A stretch of DNA of 26,162 nucleotides from CAZDBA01 sp964503615 (GTDB lineage: Bacteria; Planctomycetota; Planctomycetia; Pirellulales; Pirellulaceae). The translations under genes were made by a program, and so were the position numbers. The stretch spans positions 1 through 26,162 of the forward strand of contig CAZDBA010000060.1 in assembly GCA_964503615.1 (NCBI GenBank). Reading direction: 5' to 3'. This document shows, piece after piece, positions 1 through 7,552 of the stretch; positions within the stretch are counted from its first letter, which is position 1, and each line of letters opens with the position of its first letter. The notes beneath the pieces are model-generated. The model worked only from the letters and a program-made list of their open reading frames with translations. It had not been told where the DNA came from and did not search any database.

Positions 1-2
1 CA

Positions 3-113
3 CCCATCCACCAGATGGCGACTAAGTCGGAACATTTCCGAATGCTGCAAGACTATTACCTGAAAGAGAACGACTTACTTGGTTTTACGGTAAGTGTGTT
101 GGGCCGGAACTGA
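3..113 (+). CDS. C-terminal fragment of an unidentified protein
   Basis: The third frame is open from the left edge of the window to a TGA at 111-113. It reads as a normal hydrophilic protein end (…HFRMLQDYYLKENDLLG…VLGRN). The other two plus-strand frames hit stops within about 65 bases, so this is the likely tail of a gene that begins outside the window. It is too short to assign a family. The metallophosphoesterase starts 67 nt downstream on the same strand, so the two may be co-transcribed. Confidence 0.5.
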   Translation, partial: PIHQMATKSEHFRMLQDYYLKENDLLGFTVSVLGRN

Positions 114-180
114 TTCAAATCTGTACGGTGCTTGTTGGAAAAGGGGTGAACCTCACGTACTGCCTGCGTGTCACGAGCGC

Positions 181-1011
181 ATGAGAATTGTAGAATTACA
201 TCCGGAGCCGATTAAGGTTTTTGACTTTCTGAACGCTGGGCGGAGGCCCAATCAGTTCTATGTCGACACGCTACCGGTATACCTTGCCGAAGTTGATCAA
301 CTGCCCGATGACTTGGAAGCGATCGTTGTTACGGCCGATCTTCAGGGACGCGAAGTGTTTCCTGACAGAAGAAAAAGCGATCAGCTACGACTGCTTGGTG
401 AAGTCCTTCCCGAAATGCTTCGTTCGACCTTGACAGGGATCGGGATCGCTGACGATGCAAATGTCGCCGCCATTCTTGCGGGAGACTTTTACACGTATCC
501 AGATCTAAAGGGACGTGGCGGCACTGGAGACGTGACTCAGGTATGGCACTCGTTTGCCGATGAGTACTATTGGGTCGCCGGAGTGGCGGGCAACCATGAC
601 ACCTTTGGCCAATCAAAGCGGATGTCCGGTTCGAGAGCGCACGTTCATTTTCTGGACGGCGATCGGATCACGATTTCCGGTTTCGAGATCGCCGGATTGA
701 GCGGAGTGATCGGAAATCCGAAAAAGAACTTCCGCCGCACTGAGGAGCAATTTCTCAGTACCGTCGAACAGTTGCTAATGAGCAAGACTGATATTCTGGT
801 GATGCACGACGGACCTGACGGAGCGAAACCCGGCTATCGTGGCATTCAGGAAGTCCGCTCGATCGTGGAGTTCACCAAGCCGCAACTGGTCATCCGCGGT
901 CACTCACATTGGCCAGAACCGCTTGTCGAGCTTGCTAATGGAGTTCAGGTTTTGAATGTTGATGCGACGGTTGTGATTCTCAAGCCAACCGACAAAGCCC
1001 AAATCCATTGA
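181..1011 (+). CDS. calcineurin-like metallophosphoesterase
   Basis: This 276-residue protein is probably a cytoplasmic metal-dependent phosphoesterase; its substrate cannot be told from sequence. The metal-binding blocks appear in the usual order: TADLQGRE at residues 51-58, GDFYTYPD at 101-108, GNHD at 137-140, VMHDG at 207-211 and GHSH at 240-243. The first block reads D-x-Q where most family members have D-x-H, so one metal ligand may be altered. No signal peptide or membrane segment is visible. The frame stays open upstream to a GTG at 94, but that stretch overlaps the previous gene and looks non-coding. I therefore use the ATG at 181, although its ribosome binding site is weak. The adjacent cytochrome/barrel genes are convergent with it. 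Confidence 0.8.
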   Translation: MRIVELHPEPIKVFDFLNAGRRPNQFYVDTLPVYLAEVDQLPDDLEAIVVTADLQGREVFPDRRKSDQLRLLGEVLPEMLRSTLTGIGIADDANVAAILAGDFYTYPDLKGRGGTGDVTQVWHSFADEYYWVAGVAGNHDTFGQSKRMSGSRAHVHFLDGDRITISGFEIAGLSGVIGNPKKNFRRTEEQFLSTVEQLLMSKTDILVMHDGPDGAKPGYRGIQEVRSIVEFTKPQLVIRGHSHWPEPLVELANGVQVLNVDATVVILKPTDKAQIH

Positions 1012-1057
1012 TTGTTCGTAGTGGGATTCGCCAGAATTCCTTTCGCTTCTGATGCCT

Positions 1058-3295
1058 CTAGAACTTTTTTCTTAGTTCGATTCTTGCACCTCGGATGTCT
1101 TCCGAATTGCGGAGGAAACCGATCATGGCATCGGCTCTTAGAATGGTCGAGTTGTTGAGTGGCAGTTGGTAGCGGGCTCCTAAACCGTATTGATCGCCTT
1201 GGGCGAAACGATCAGCTGCATCGCCCATCACCCCAACGTAGGCGGTTTCCAGAACTAACTGTTGACTGAAATCTCGTGGCAAGATGTTGATTCCCAACGC
1301 TCCACCAAACGTGTTGCGGGCGGTGTCGTCCAAGGTTGGGTAGCCAGTCAGACCATCCGATTCAAAAAGGATTCCGGTGTTTCTAAGCACGTTGGCTCCC
1401 GCCGCTTTTTGAGGACGGTCAAAGCCGGCGAACATATTGAGGTAGGGTACGATCGTTGACGGAAACGCAGTGATCAACGAGTTCTCCGAGAGCAGCAATA
1501 CACCGTCGGCGGTGTTGGGGCCGCCTTCGGTTGACTGTCCCGCATTCACGATGACGCGCGTTGAGTTGGAGAGAAAGTGACCGTAGCGACGCGTGAATCC
1601 GATTCCGATATTGTGGTAGCTACGATCGCGAACCAGGTTGCGATCTTCGATGTAGGCATAGTCGATTTCCCAGTACCCGTTGGTCGCTTCGATAAACGTG
1701 GCGATGCCGTAAAGTTTTGCGACGTCGTCTTCGAAATCAAACGCCGCGCTGGTAATTTCATCGAATCCAAAGAAGAACGTGATGTCCATGTTTGAGATAT
1801 CAAGCTTGGGACTGTTCTGAGCGGGGATAGTAAATGCGGCGCCCAGGAATTGGTCTTCCAGCCAAACTCCGTTTTGAAACAGCAGTGGCAGGACGCCGAC
1901 GGCAAACGGCAGGTCGAAGGGCAAAGTCTGTCCGGTTGCTCCGCCGATGATCGCACCCAAATCACCTTCGAAATAGCCAAATAGAAAATCGGCATTGAAT
2001 TCATCTTGGTAACGATCGTTGTCAAACTCGAATCGGGTGTTGTTTCCACCTTTGTTAAGCGGAGCCACGAAGGCTGCGAATCGCTCGGTGCTGGTGAGTT
2101 GCAGGTTTAGATTCAAGTTCCATTCAAAGGCGAGTTGGGAATCGGAGCCATCAACATTGTTGTTCGATGCATAGGCGGTTCGGAAATCACCAAACGCCAA
2201 CAGTTGAGGTTTGAATTGGTTGTGGAAGCCAAAGAAGTCTTTACCCTCTGCAACTTGCCCCAGCTGAAAAAAGGGCTCGCCCAACTCCAATAGCGGACGC
2301 TGGGTGGCGTTCAACGTTTTGCCTTCGTAGACCTGCTGTTGCGGGTAGGGATCGTAAGGCAGATTTTCGTAGTAGGGACCTGGGTGAAAGTCTTGCATCT
2401 CCGGCTCGACCAACCAACTTCGCTTGTCTGTCTCTGGCAAGTGTGGGTGGAAGTGGTGGCCCAGCTCAGGTTGACCGGCCAGACGAAAATTGCTGGGGTT
2501 GAGTGAATTGCTGTCTTGGGGAGGGCCAGGCGGTTTCTTCTTGGGGGCTGGTTTCTTGGGCTCTTTGGGCTCCTTAGTTTTTATTGGCGCCTTGGGTTCT
2601 TTCGACTTTGCACTGGCTTTGGATTTGGCTTTCGGTTCTGGCTCTATTGCCAAGACGGGGTCGGTGGCCAGCGGTGTTGTGATTGCCGGTGGAGCAGGAG
2701 GAGGGCTGGCAGAGGGCGTTCCGAAAAGCGAGGGCATTGGGTTGTTTGCAATCCGTTCTGGCACTTCTGGCACTTCAGGCAGATCAGGCAGATCGCTTAG
2801 AACTAAGGGGGCATCGGACTGCTCACTCAACATTTTGGGGAGTGCCTCTGTTGCCTGCGAGCCGGAGAATTGTGAGTCAAGGTCCAACAATCCCGATTGC
2901 GATTGAGGTGGAGCCTCAGCCGGTTTGATTGGCGGTACTACGTTGATATGAAACTGTTCCCCCGTGCTTGGAGTTACGGAAACGGAGCGAGAGATCGAGT
3001 TCGTGTCACTTGAATTGGGTGACCTGTCCAAAGAATACCCTTCGATTTGGTCTTTCAATCGCGGTTCAGAGAAAGTGGCTGCTGGGTTTGCTTCTGCGGT
3101 ACTCGTGGCGTTCTGATCCAGGTCCGAGAACGAAGGCTGCAACGCTTGAGGATTTGATTGATATTGAGTGGTACAAGTGTTGTTTGATGATTTGGGTTTG
3201 AGCGGATCGTTTTGGCTAAGAACGATAAAGGCTAGCGCAAAGGTAGCGCAGACACCTATTACGAACTTTGAATTATTCAGCAGTCTGCCAAACAC
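1058..3295 (-). CDS. outer-membrane beta-barrel protein with N-terminal anchor and long Pro/Lys-rich linker
   Basis: The protein has 745 residues and three visible parts. Residues 10-27 form a hydrophobic segment (KFVIGVCATFALAFIVL) with no clear signal peptidase site. Residues 30-340 are low-complexity, rich in Pro, Ser, Gln and Asn, with a Lys/Pro block at 221-259 (KAKSKASAKSKEPKAP…KKKPPGPP). Residues of about 355-745 alternate polar and aromatic positions like a porin barrel (for example FFFGFDEI, NIGIGFTRRYG, YGLGARYQL) and end in a terminal Phe (IELRKKF), as expected for an outer-membrane beta signal. The start is GTG, because no ATG lies near the anchor. It follows the multihaem cytochrome gene by 94 nt on the same strand, so an operon is likely. 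Solute channel, adhesin and electron-conduit scaffold are all possible. The barrel call is by pattern only. Confidence 0.72.
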   Translation of the reverse strand: MFGRLLNNSKFVIGVCATFALAFIVLSQNDPLKPKSSNNTCTTQYQSNPQALQPSFSDLDQNATSTAEANPAATFSEPRLKDQIEGYSLDRSPNSSDTNSISRSVSVTPSTGEQFHINVVPPIKPAEAPPQSQSGLLDLDSQFSGSQATEALPKMLSEQSDAPLVLSDLPDLPEVPEVPERIANNPMPSLFGTPSASPPPAPPAITTPLATDPVLAIEPEPKAKSKASAKSKEPKAPIKTKEPKEPKKPAPKKKPPGPPQDSNSLNPSNFRLAGQPELGHHFHPHLPETDKRSWLVEPEMQDFHPGPYYENLPYDPYPQQQVYEGKTLNATQRPLLELGEPFFQLGQVAEGKDFFGFHNQFKPQLLAFGDFRTAYASNNNVDGSDSQLAFEWNLNLNLQLTSTERFAAFVAPLNKGGNNTRFEFDNDRYQDEFNADFLFGYFEGDLGAIIGGATGQTLPFDLPFAVGVLPLLFQNGVWLEDQFLGAAFTIPAQNSPKLDISNMDITFFFGFDEITSAAFDFEDDVAKLYGIATFIEATNGYWEIDYAYIEDRNLVRDRSYHNIGIGFTRRYGHFLSNSTRVIVNAGQSTEGGPNTADGVLLLSENSLITAFPSTIVPYLNMFAGFDRPQKAAGANVLRNTGILFESDGLTGYPTLDDTARNTFGGALGINILPRDFSQQLVLETAYVGVMGDAADRFAQGDQYGLGARYQLPLNNSTILRADAMIGFLRNSEDIRGARIELRKKF

Positions 3296-3389
3296 TATAA
3301 AAACGGCTTCTAAAAAATTGGTTTAAACTGGAAGTTGGTTGGTTCGAGAATAAGAAAACTCTTTGCGATTGAACTGTAGCGAGTGAGCT

Positions 3390-5774
3390 TTACCGTACTT
3401 CGAATGTCACACTATGAACGTGGAAATCACAAATCCACTCGTTCATCATCCTTTCCATTTCGGGGGTTGAATTACAAAATCGCATAAAGTAGATCGGTTC
3501 CGCACGGCTTCGCATTCGAACGCTAATTCGGTAGATACCTGGTTGTTGCATCATTCCGCGAGGCACAACATATTTTGCCTTTCGCGACCCCAGTGGCGGA
3601 ATCGAATGGCCTTCCATACGAATACCAGGTGGGTGATTGATCACGGAAACGGGCTGAGCCGCGGGCCGCAAAAACGGTAGTTGGTCAACGTCTACGTTGA
3701 TAGGCAGGTACATCTCACGATCGGTTCCCTTGACGTTTGTGGTCAGGAACTTGGTTTGCAAATTGAACAACTGTTTGTCCAGCGGCACGCTACGGTTGGC
3801 GACATCCAAGGAGTGAAGGTCACAAAGGTCTCCGTTGGAATCGAGGTATCCCGATTCCCACAGCCGGTCTCCATTGGGACCGATCAAAACGGCATTCAGC
3901 CACAGTTGCGGTTGAGCCCCCAACGATCCAGACGGCATGTTGTGTCCCGAGTTAGTGTTGGTGACACAAAAGTGGAACGCCAAAGGCTGATCAACTTGCG
4001 GATCGCCAGCGAAAAAGGGCCCGTCGAGCTTGGAACCATTTTCCAACAGTTGGCGGCGGAGGTCTCGTTTGTATTCAAGCTTTTTCAGGTTGTCTGTGAC
4101 GATGTCGCGAGCGTCATAGCGATCATCAGACTCTTTCCAGACTTCGGGAAAGTAAACAACAATTTTTCCGTCGTCCACCGCATCTTCGAACTCTTCGGTC
4201 CCCCAGCCTGATCGCCAGTCAAATTCCAGCCACTCGTTAACCGTCCAGCGATCTGCTTCTTTGGTGTGCGGAAAAATTCCCGGGTGTGCGATCGAATATC
4301 CGGGGCCATAGAAAATATGGTTGGAGTGTTTCCGCTCCGGATTGACGACTTTGTCATCGATTACTGCAGCGGGACCAAACGTATAGCCCTCGGCGACACC
4401 CGGTTCTTTTCCCATGTGGCATTCCTGGCAGGTAATTCCCTGTCGATAGGCGGGTGAGTCGCGATACTGATCCCAGACGACTTCGAGCTTGATGCCCGGT
4501 TGCACGGCGACCTGATGACAGGAAACGCAAAACGTTGACTTGGTGATCTCTTCGAATTGCACTGAGCGGCGGTGAATCAGCTGGCCGGGCGTTTTGCTTT
4601 CTTCACGAGTCTTTGTTTTAAAGTACTCTGAGTATTTAGTGGCCGTTGCGACGCCCTGTCCATCGCTTCCACCGTAAACCGGATCGGTGATCGGACCGGG
4701 TTCGATACGACGTTGACCATTGACCTTTCCATACGGCGTCTTTACACGATGGCAGGCGACACAGGTCACGCCTTCGCGGAAAACTTTGGGACCGTCCCAA
4801 ATCGCTTGGTCGCGGCGAAGTCCCATTGTGGTTGCAACCGGAGCATGGCAACGTAAACAGAAATAACCTACGGTTCCCTGCGACAGATTATTGATGGTGT
4901 CTTCAAACTTGTGGAACATCGGTGATATAGAAGCATAAGCATGACTGGACGAAGCCCATTCTTCGTATAGCTGTTCATGGCATGTCGCACACTCTTGCGC
5001 TGAGGGATAAGCATCGCGAGAATAGATCTCGAGATGTGGGTCTGATCCATCTTTGGGCGCTTTCGGTTTCTTGGTGACTTTGGAGTGCGGATTGAATGTG
5101 GCTTTGGCAACGTGGGCCTTGGGTGGCTGGGTGTCAGGTGAGGTTGATGAATCCAGTACGGCCTGAGCGACATTCAAGGGCTCATCCATGCCGGTATGAT
5201 TTGCAAGTTGCAAATGTGGATCCTGAATGGGTAGTTGAGCAAGCCCGGATCCTTGGCCTGAGCTTTCCTGTTGTTCAATAAGAGGAAGCGGGTTGATCGT
5301 GATAGGTGCAGACCTGTATGGGTTTGGCTGCGTTTTTTGGGAATGGGAAAGTGAATGGGCAGATTGATGAGAACCACCAAGAGGGTACCCGCCATCTATA
5401 TAGGTATCTTGTTGAATATTGGAACCTGATTGGGCAGCGAGGCCAGGATCGGGTTGATTCTCTTGCTCATAGGGCATTCCGGGCAGTTCAGATGTACAGA
5501 TAGGAGGTAGCTGGCCCAGTAGCTCGATCTCCTTTGGGCCAAGCTTGCTGGCATCGATGTTTAGCGACTGAATTAAGTTAGGAATTTGATGAACGGACCG
5601 AGGTGCGCGGATTTCATCCGTGTTGGATCGATTGAGCGCCTGAATCTCAAGCGCTTTTGCGACCGTCATTTTCTTGGAATCCTTGTTTTCTGAAGGATCA
5701 GAGTCGGGCCGGAGCATGCCCAGAATGCAGGCAACCGTTCCGAATCCTAAAATTGCAAGCAACTTCCGGTTCAT
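3390..5774 (-). CDS. five-haem c-type cytochrome, cytochrome c554-like, membrane anchored
   Basis: This 794-residue protein carries five CxxCH haem-binding motifs: CATCH at residues 262-266, CLRCH at 306-310, CVACH at 338-342, CVSCH at 416-420 and CQECH at 449-453. The spacing resembles the cytochrome c554 type of multihaem domain. A hydrophobic N-terminal stretch (KLLAILGFGTVACILGML) directs export and probably anchors it, since no cleavage site follows. Residues of about 25-250 are a low-complexity linker rich in Gln, Ser, Pro and His. The C-terminal third contains SGHNMPSG, a His-rich motif often seen in such cytochromes and a possible haem ligand site. I chose the ATG at 5774, preceded by AAAGG, because it puts the hydrophobic segment at the very N-terminus; an ATG at 5855 is also in frame. 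It likely handles periplasmic electron transfer. The downstream barrel gene suggests partnership. Confidence 0.88.
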   Translation of the reverse strand: MNRKLLAILGFGTVACILGMLRPDSDPSENKDSKKMTVAKALEIQALNRSNTDEIRAPRSVHQIPNLIQSLNIDASKLGPKEIELLGQLPPICTSELPGMPYEQENQPDPGLAAQSGSNIQQDTYIDGGYPLGGSHQSAHSLSHSQKTQPNPYRSAPITINPLPLIEQQESSGQGSGLAQLPIQDPHLQLANHTGMDEPLNVAQAVLDSSTSPDTQPPKAHVAKATFNPHSKVTKKPKAPKDGSDPHLEIYSRDAYPSAQECATCHEQLYEEWASSSHAYASISPMFHKFEDTINNLSQGTVGYFCLRCHAPVATTMGLRRDQAIWDGPKVFREGVTCVACHRVKTPYGKVNGQRRIEPGPITDPVYGGSDGQGVATATKYSEYFKTKTREESKTPGQLIHRRSVQFEEITKSTFCVSCHQVAVQPGIKLEVVWDQYRDSPAYRQGITCQECHMGKEPGVAEGYTFGPAAVIDDKVVNPERKHSNHIFYGPGYSIAHPGIFPHTKEADRWTVNEWLEFDWRSGWGTEEFEDAVDDGKIVVYFPEVWKESDDRYDARDIVTDNLKKLEYKRDLRRQLLENGSKLDGPFFAGDPQVDQPLAFHFCVTNTNSGHNMPSGSLGAQPQLWLNAVLIGPNGDRLWESGYLDSNGDLCDLHSLDVANRSVPLDKQLFNLQTKFLTTNVKGTDREMYLPINVDVDQLPFLRPAAQPVSVINHPPGIRMEGHSIPPLGSRKAKYVVPRGMMQQPGIYRISVRMRSRAEPIYFMRFCNSTPEMERMMNEWICDFHVHSVTFEVR

Positions 5775-6098
5775 CAGCCTTTGAGCCCTAAAAGGGCTTT
5801 TCCCATGGTTTTTTGTGAGATAGTTCGCGATCGGAGGATCGCCTATCAACTCCATCGGCCACCAAGGCTTAAATAATCAGCAAAACCGGAATTTTCTAGC
5901 TGACCAGCAAAGTTTAGCGATCTTGCCCAGCCCTCCAGCCGACAGATTCCAAACTCTAAGGACGAACTTTAGTGCAAAGAATAAGCCCGGAATCGAATAA
6001 AGAGCTTTGAACAGCTACAGACCTTGGCAATTTTGGGCGATGAATAAACGAGCTGTAATTTTCTTCAAATTCTGATAGAAACCGGCAATCTTTAGCCC
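5775..6098. other. divergent intergenic region, no gene seen
   Basis: This gap lies between the start of the cytochrome operon (minus) and the promoter of the ribosomal operon (plus). It has no convincing ORF or RNA gene. A five-bp GC-rich hairpin (AGCCC / GGGCT, 5784-5798) sits in the cytochrome mRNA leader just before its AAAGG ribosome binding site. A hairpin of that size is easily produced by chance. Confidence 0.4.
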
Positions 6099-6128
6099 TT
6101 GCTTATATGTGAGGCAGAAACCTATACT
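6099..6128 (+). promoter_or_regulatory. sigma-70-type promoter of the rpmJ-rplQ operon
   Basis: TTGCTT at 6099-6104 is followed after 18 nt by TATACT at 6123-6128. Each box matches the vegetative consensus at most positions. The predicted transcription start lies about 40 nt before rpmJ, which suits a strong ribosomal promoter. A small hairpin, GCCT-cgaa-AGGC at 6157-6168, overlaps the AAAGG ribosome binding site of rpmJ. Confidence 0.6.
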
Positions 6129-6174
6129 GTTCGGTTTCGAAAATCCCAAAAATTTCGCCTCGAAAGGCCTTGCG

Positions 6175-6288
6175 ATGAAAGTTCGCGCCAGCGTCAAGAG
6201 AATATGTGAGAACTGCAAAGTAGTTCGCCGAAAAGGGCGAGTCTATGTGATTTGCACAAACCCGCGACATAAGCAACGACAGGGTTAA
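6175..6288 (+). CDS. rpmJ: 50S ribosomal protein L36
   Basis: This 37-residue protein begins MKVRASVKRICENCKVVRRK and ends NPRHKQRQG, which is diagnostic for bacterial L36. The zinc ribbon ligands are all present: Cys11, Cys14, Cys27 and His32. L36 is the last protein added to the large subunit near the peptidyl transferase region. The gene is the first of the run rpmJ-rpsM-rpsK-rpoA-rplQ, the common bacterial order. Its usual upstream neighbours (secY, map, infA) are replaced here by the divergent cytochrome operon. The 169-nt spacer to rpsM contains no other gene. The zinc-binding form of L36 is the target of zinc-responsive replacement in some bacteria, but no such site was recognised here. 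Confidence 0.96.
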   Translation: MKVRASVKRICENCKVVRRKGRVYVICTNPRHKQRQG

Positions 6289-6457
6289 ACCCAGCCAGCG
6301 ATTAAAGAACCGTCGATTCGTCAGTGATGACCAACATGTCCTTGGGACTCGTTCGAATCTAAACGGTAGATCGCAAATTTTGTGGGATGGCACCTGCGAA
6401 ACGATTCAACAACACTTTGAAAACATGGCCTGAACGGCCACTACTGGAGACAATTTT

Positions 6458-6841
6458 ATGCCACGTATGTTGGGTGTAGATATCCCGAACGACAAAAAGG
6501 CTGTCATCTCATTGACATATCTTTATGGCGTTGGTGATCAGACAGCTCGCGAACTTTGCCAAAAAGCAGGCATTGACGGCAATAAAAAAGCACGTGATTT
6601 GACCGATGAGGAAATCGCGAGAATCAGCGTGATCATCGAGCGCGACTATGTGGTCGAAGGACCTCTTCGTCGTCAAACAAAGCAACACATCGACCGCTTG
6701 CGAAGCATCAAATCGTACCGTGGTATTCGACACCGAGTCGGATTGCCCGTGCGTGGTCAGCGGACGAAAACAAACGCTCGAACTCGTAAAGGCCCCAAGA
6801 AGACTGTTGCGGGCAAAAAGGGCGTTAAGGATCTGCGTTGA
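6458..6841 (+). CDS. rpsM: 30S ribosomal protein S13
   Basis: This 127-residue protein has the full S13 pattern. It begins MPRMLGVDIPNDKKAVISL and has the helix-two-turn-helix region (GVGDQTARELCQKAGID). The conserved block IKSYRGIRHRVGLPVRGQRT lies at about residues 88-107, and the tail is basic (KKTVAGKKGVKDLR). S13 sits in the head of the small subunit and contacts the large subunit and P-site tRNA. GGAG lies 8 nt before the ATG. A five-bp hairpin (TGGCC-tgaac-GGCCA, 6426-6440) lies just upstream of that site. The following spacer to rpsK is 218 nt, far longer than the few tens of bases usual in this operon. Confidence 0.97.
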   Translation: MPRMLGVDIPNDKKAVISLTYLYGVGDQTARELCQKAGIDGNKKARDLTDEEIARISVIIERDYVVEGPLRRQTKQHIDRLRSIKSYRGIRHRVGLPVRGQRTKTNARTRKGPKKTVAGKKGVKDLR

Positions 6842-6985
6842 TCCGTATTTACGTGGGTCCCGAACTTTGGATGGCTTGACCTATCTAAACAATGGGACTT
6901 CGTTTTTGACACTGGCTGGACCAGGAAGGTTAACCAGCTTTGGACGCGAGGAGATTGTCCAAAACGACCACTAGTTTGCTTCTAT

Positions 6986-7024
6986 CGTAACTGCTTTCCA
7001 CACTGTTTGAGCAAAACAGTTACG
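6986..7024 (+). promoter_or_regulatory. competing inverted repeats in the rpsK leader
   Basis: An 8-bp perfect inverted repeat, CGTAACTG (6986-6993) with CAGTTACG (7017-7024), encloses a 23-nt loop. Inside it a second 7-bp perfect pair, ACTGTTT (7002-7008) with AAACAGT (7014-7020), has a 5-nt loop. The two structures share bases 7017-7020, so they cannot both form fully. The element ends 35 nt before the rpsK start. Nothing like a T-tract follows, so it is not a simple terminator. A leader that switches between two folds, for example on binding a ribosomal protein, is one reading. Confidence 0.4.
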
Positions 7025-7059
7025 CAACCAAACCACCTTAGTTGGAATTTTAAACAAGA

Positions 7060-7440
7060 ATGGCGAAAACAAAGAAACGACGTTCACGTCGTAACGTGAC
7101 ATACGGTATCGCACACATCAACGCGACCTTTAACAACACCCAAGTGACCATCACGGACACCAAAGGTGAAACGTTGTGCTGGTCCAGTGCGGGCACTTGC
7201 GGCTACAAAGGCAGTCGAAAAAGTACTCCCTTTGCAGGTCAAATGGCTGCACAACAGTGCGCCGAAAAAGCGATCAAATTCGGAATGAAAGAGGTCGAGG
7301 TTCGAGTTAAGGGCCCAGGTAGCGGACGTGAAAGTGCGATCACCGCTCTTCAGGCTGCCGGCTTGAACATCAAGACGATCGAGGATTGCACCCCAATCCC
7401 TCACAATGGCTGCCGACCCAGAAAGAAGCGTCGCGTCTAA
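7060..7440 (+). CDS. rpsK: 30S ribosomal protein S11
   Basis: This 126-residue S11 has the family hallmarks: GIAHINATFNNTQVTITD near the N-terminus, SSAGTCGYKGSRKSTPFAGQ in the middle, and the C-terminal IEDCTPIPHNGCRPRKKRRV. S11 lies on the small-subunit platform near the Shine-Dalgarno helix and the E site. The start follows a weak GGA/AAG context, and the upstream leader carries competing hairpins. In most bacteria rpsD (S4) comes next; here the next gene is rpoA after 112 nt, with no trace of S4. S4 is the usual translational repressor of this operon in enteric bacteria, so regulation here is probably different. Confidence 0.97.
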   Translation: MAKTKKRRSRRNVTYGIAHINATFNNTQVTITDTKGETLCWSSAGTCGYKGSRKSTPFAGQMAAQQCAEKAIKFGMKEVEVRVKGPGSGRESAITALQAAGLNIKTIEDCTPIPHNGCRPRKKRRV

Positions 7441-7552
7441 TTGGCGAGCGTTTCACCCGTTTCTCGGAAGCAACGTTAAACTACTTTCGTAATTGACCCA
7501 AAACTCAGTCGGGACCAGCAGATGGCTGGCTCGCACAAACCGGAGATTATTT

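Noticed and set aside
2490..2906. Plus-strand ORF of 138 codons, Gly/Leu-rich
   Set aside because: Shadow of the Pro/Lys/Ser linker of the barrel gene on the opposite strand; no start signal.
3681..4211. Plus-strand ORF of 176 codons
   Set aside because: Antisense to the C-terminal part of the cytochrome gene; no recognisable domain.
6426..6440. Five-bp hairpins before rpsM and rpoA (also 7515-7529) as a shared regulatory element
   Set aside because: Stems of five base pairs with short loops are expected about once per such spacer by chance, and the two differ in sequence. They are mentioned only within the gene entries.
7493..7552. Upstream start for rpoA
   Set aside because: The extra 20 residues are unlike alpha subunits, and the ATG at 7553 has a well-placed GGAG.
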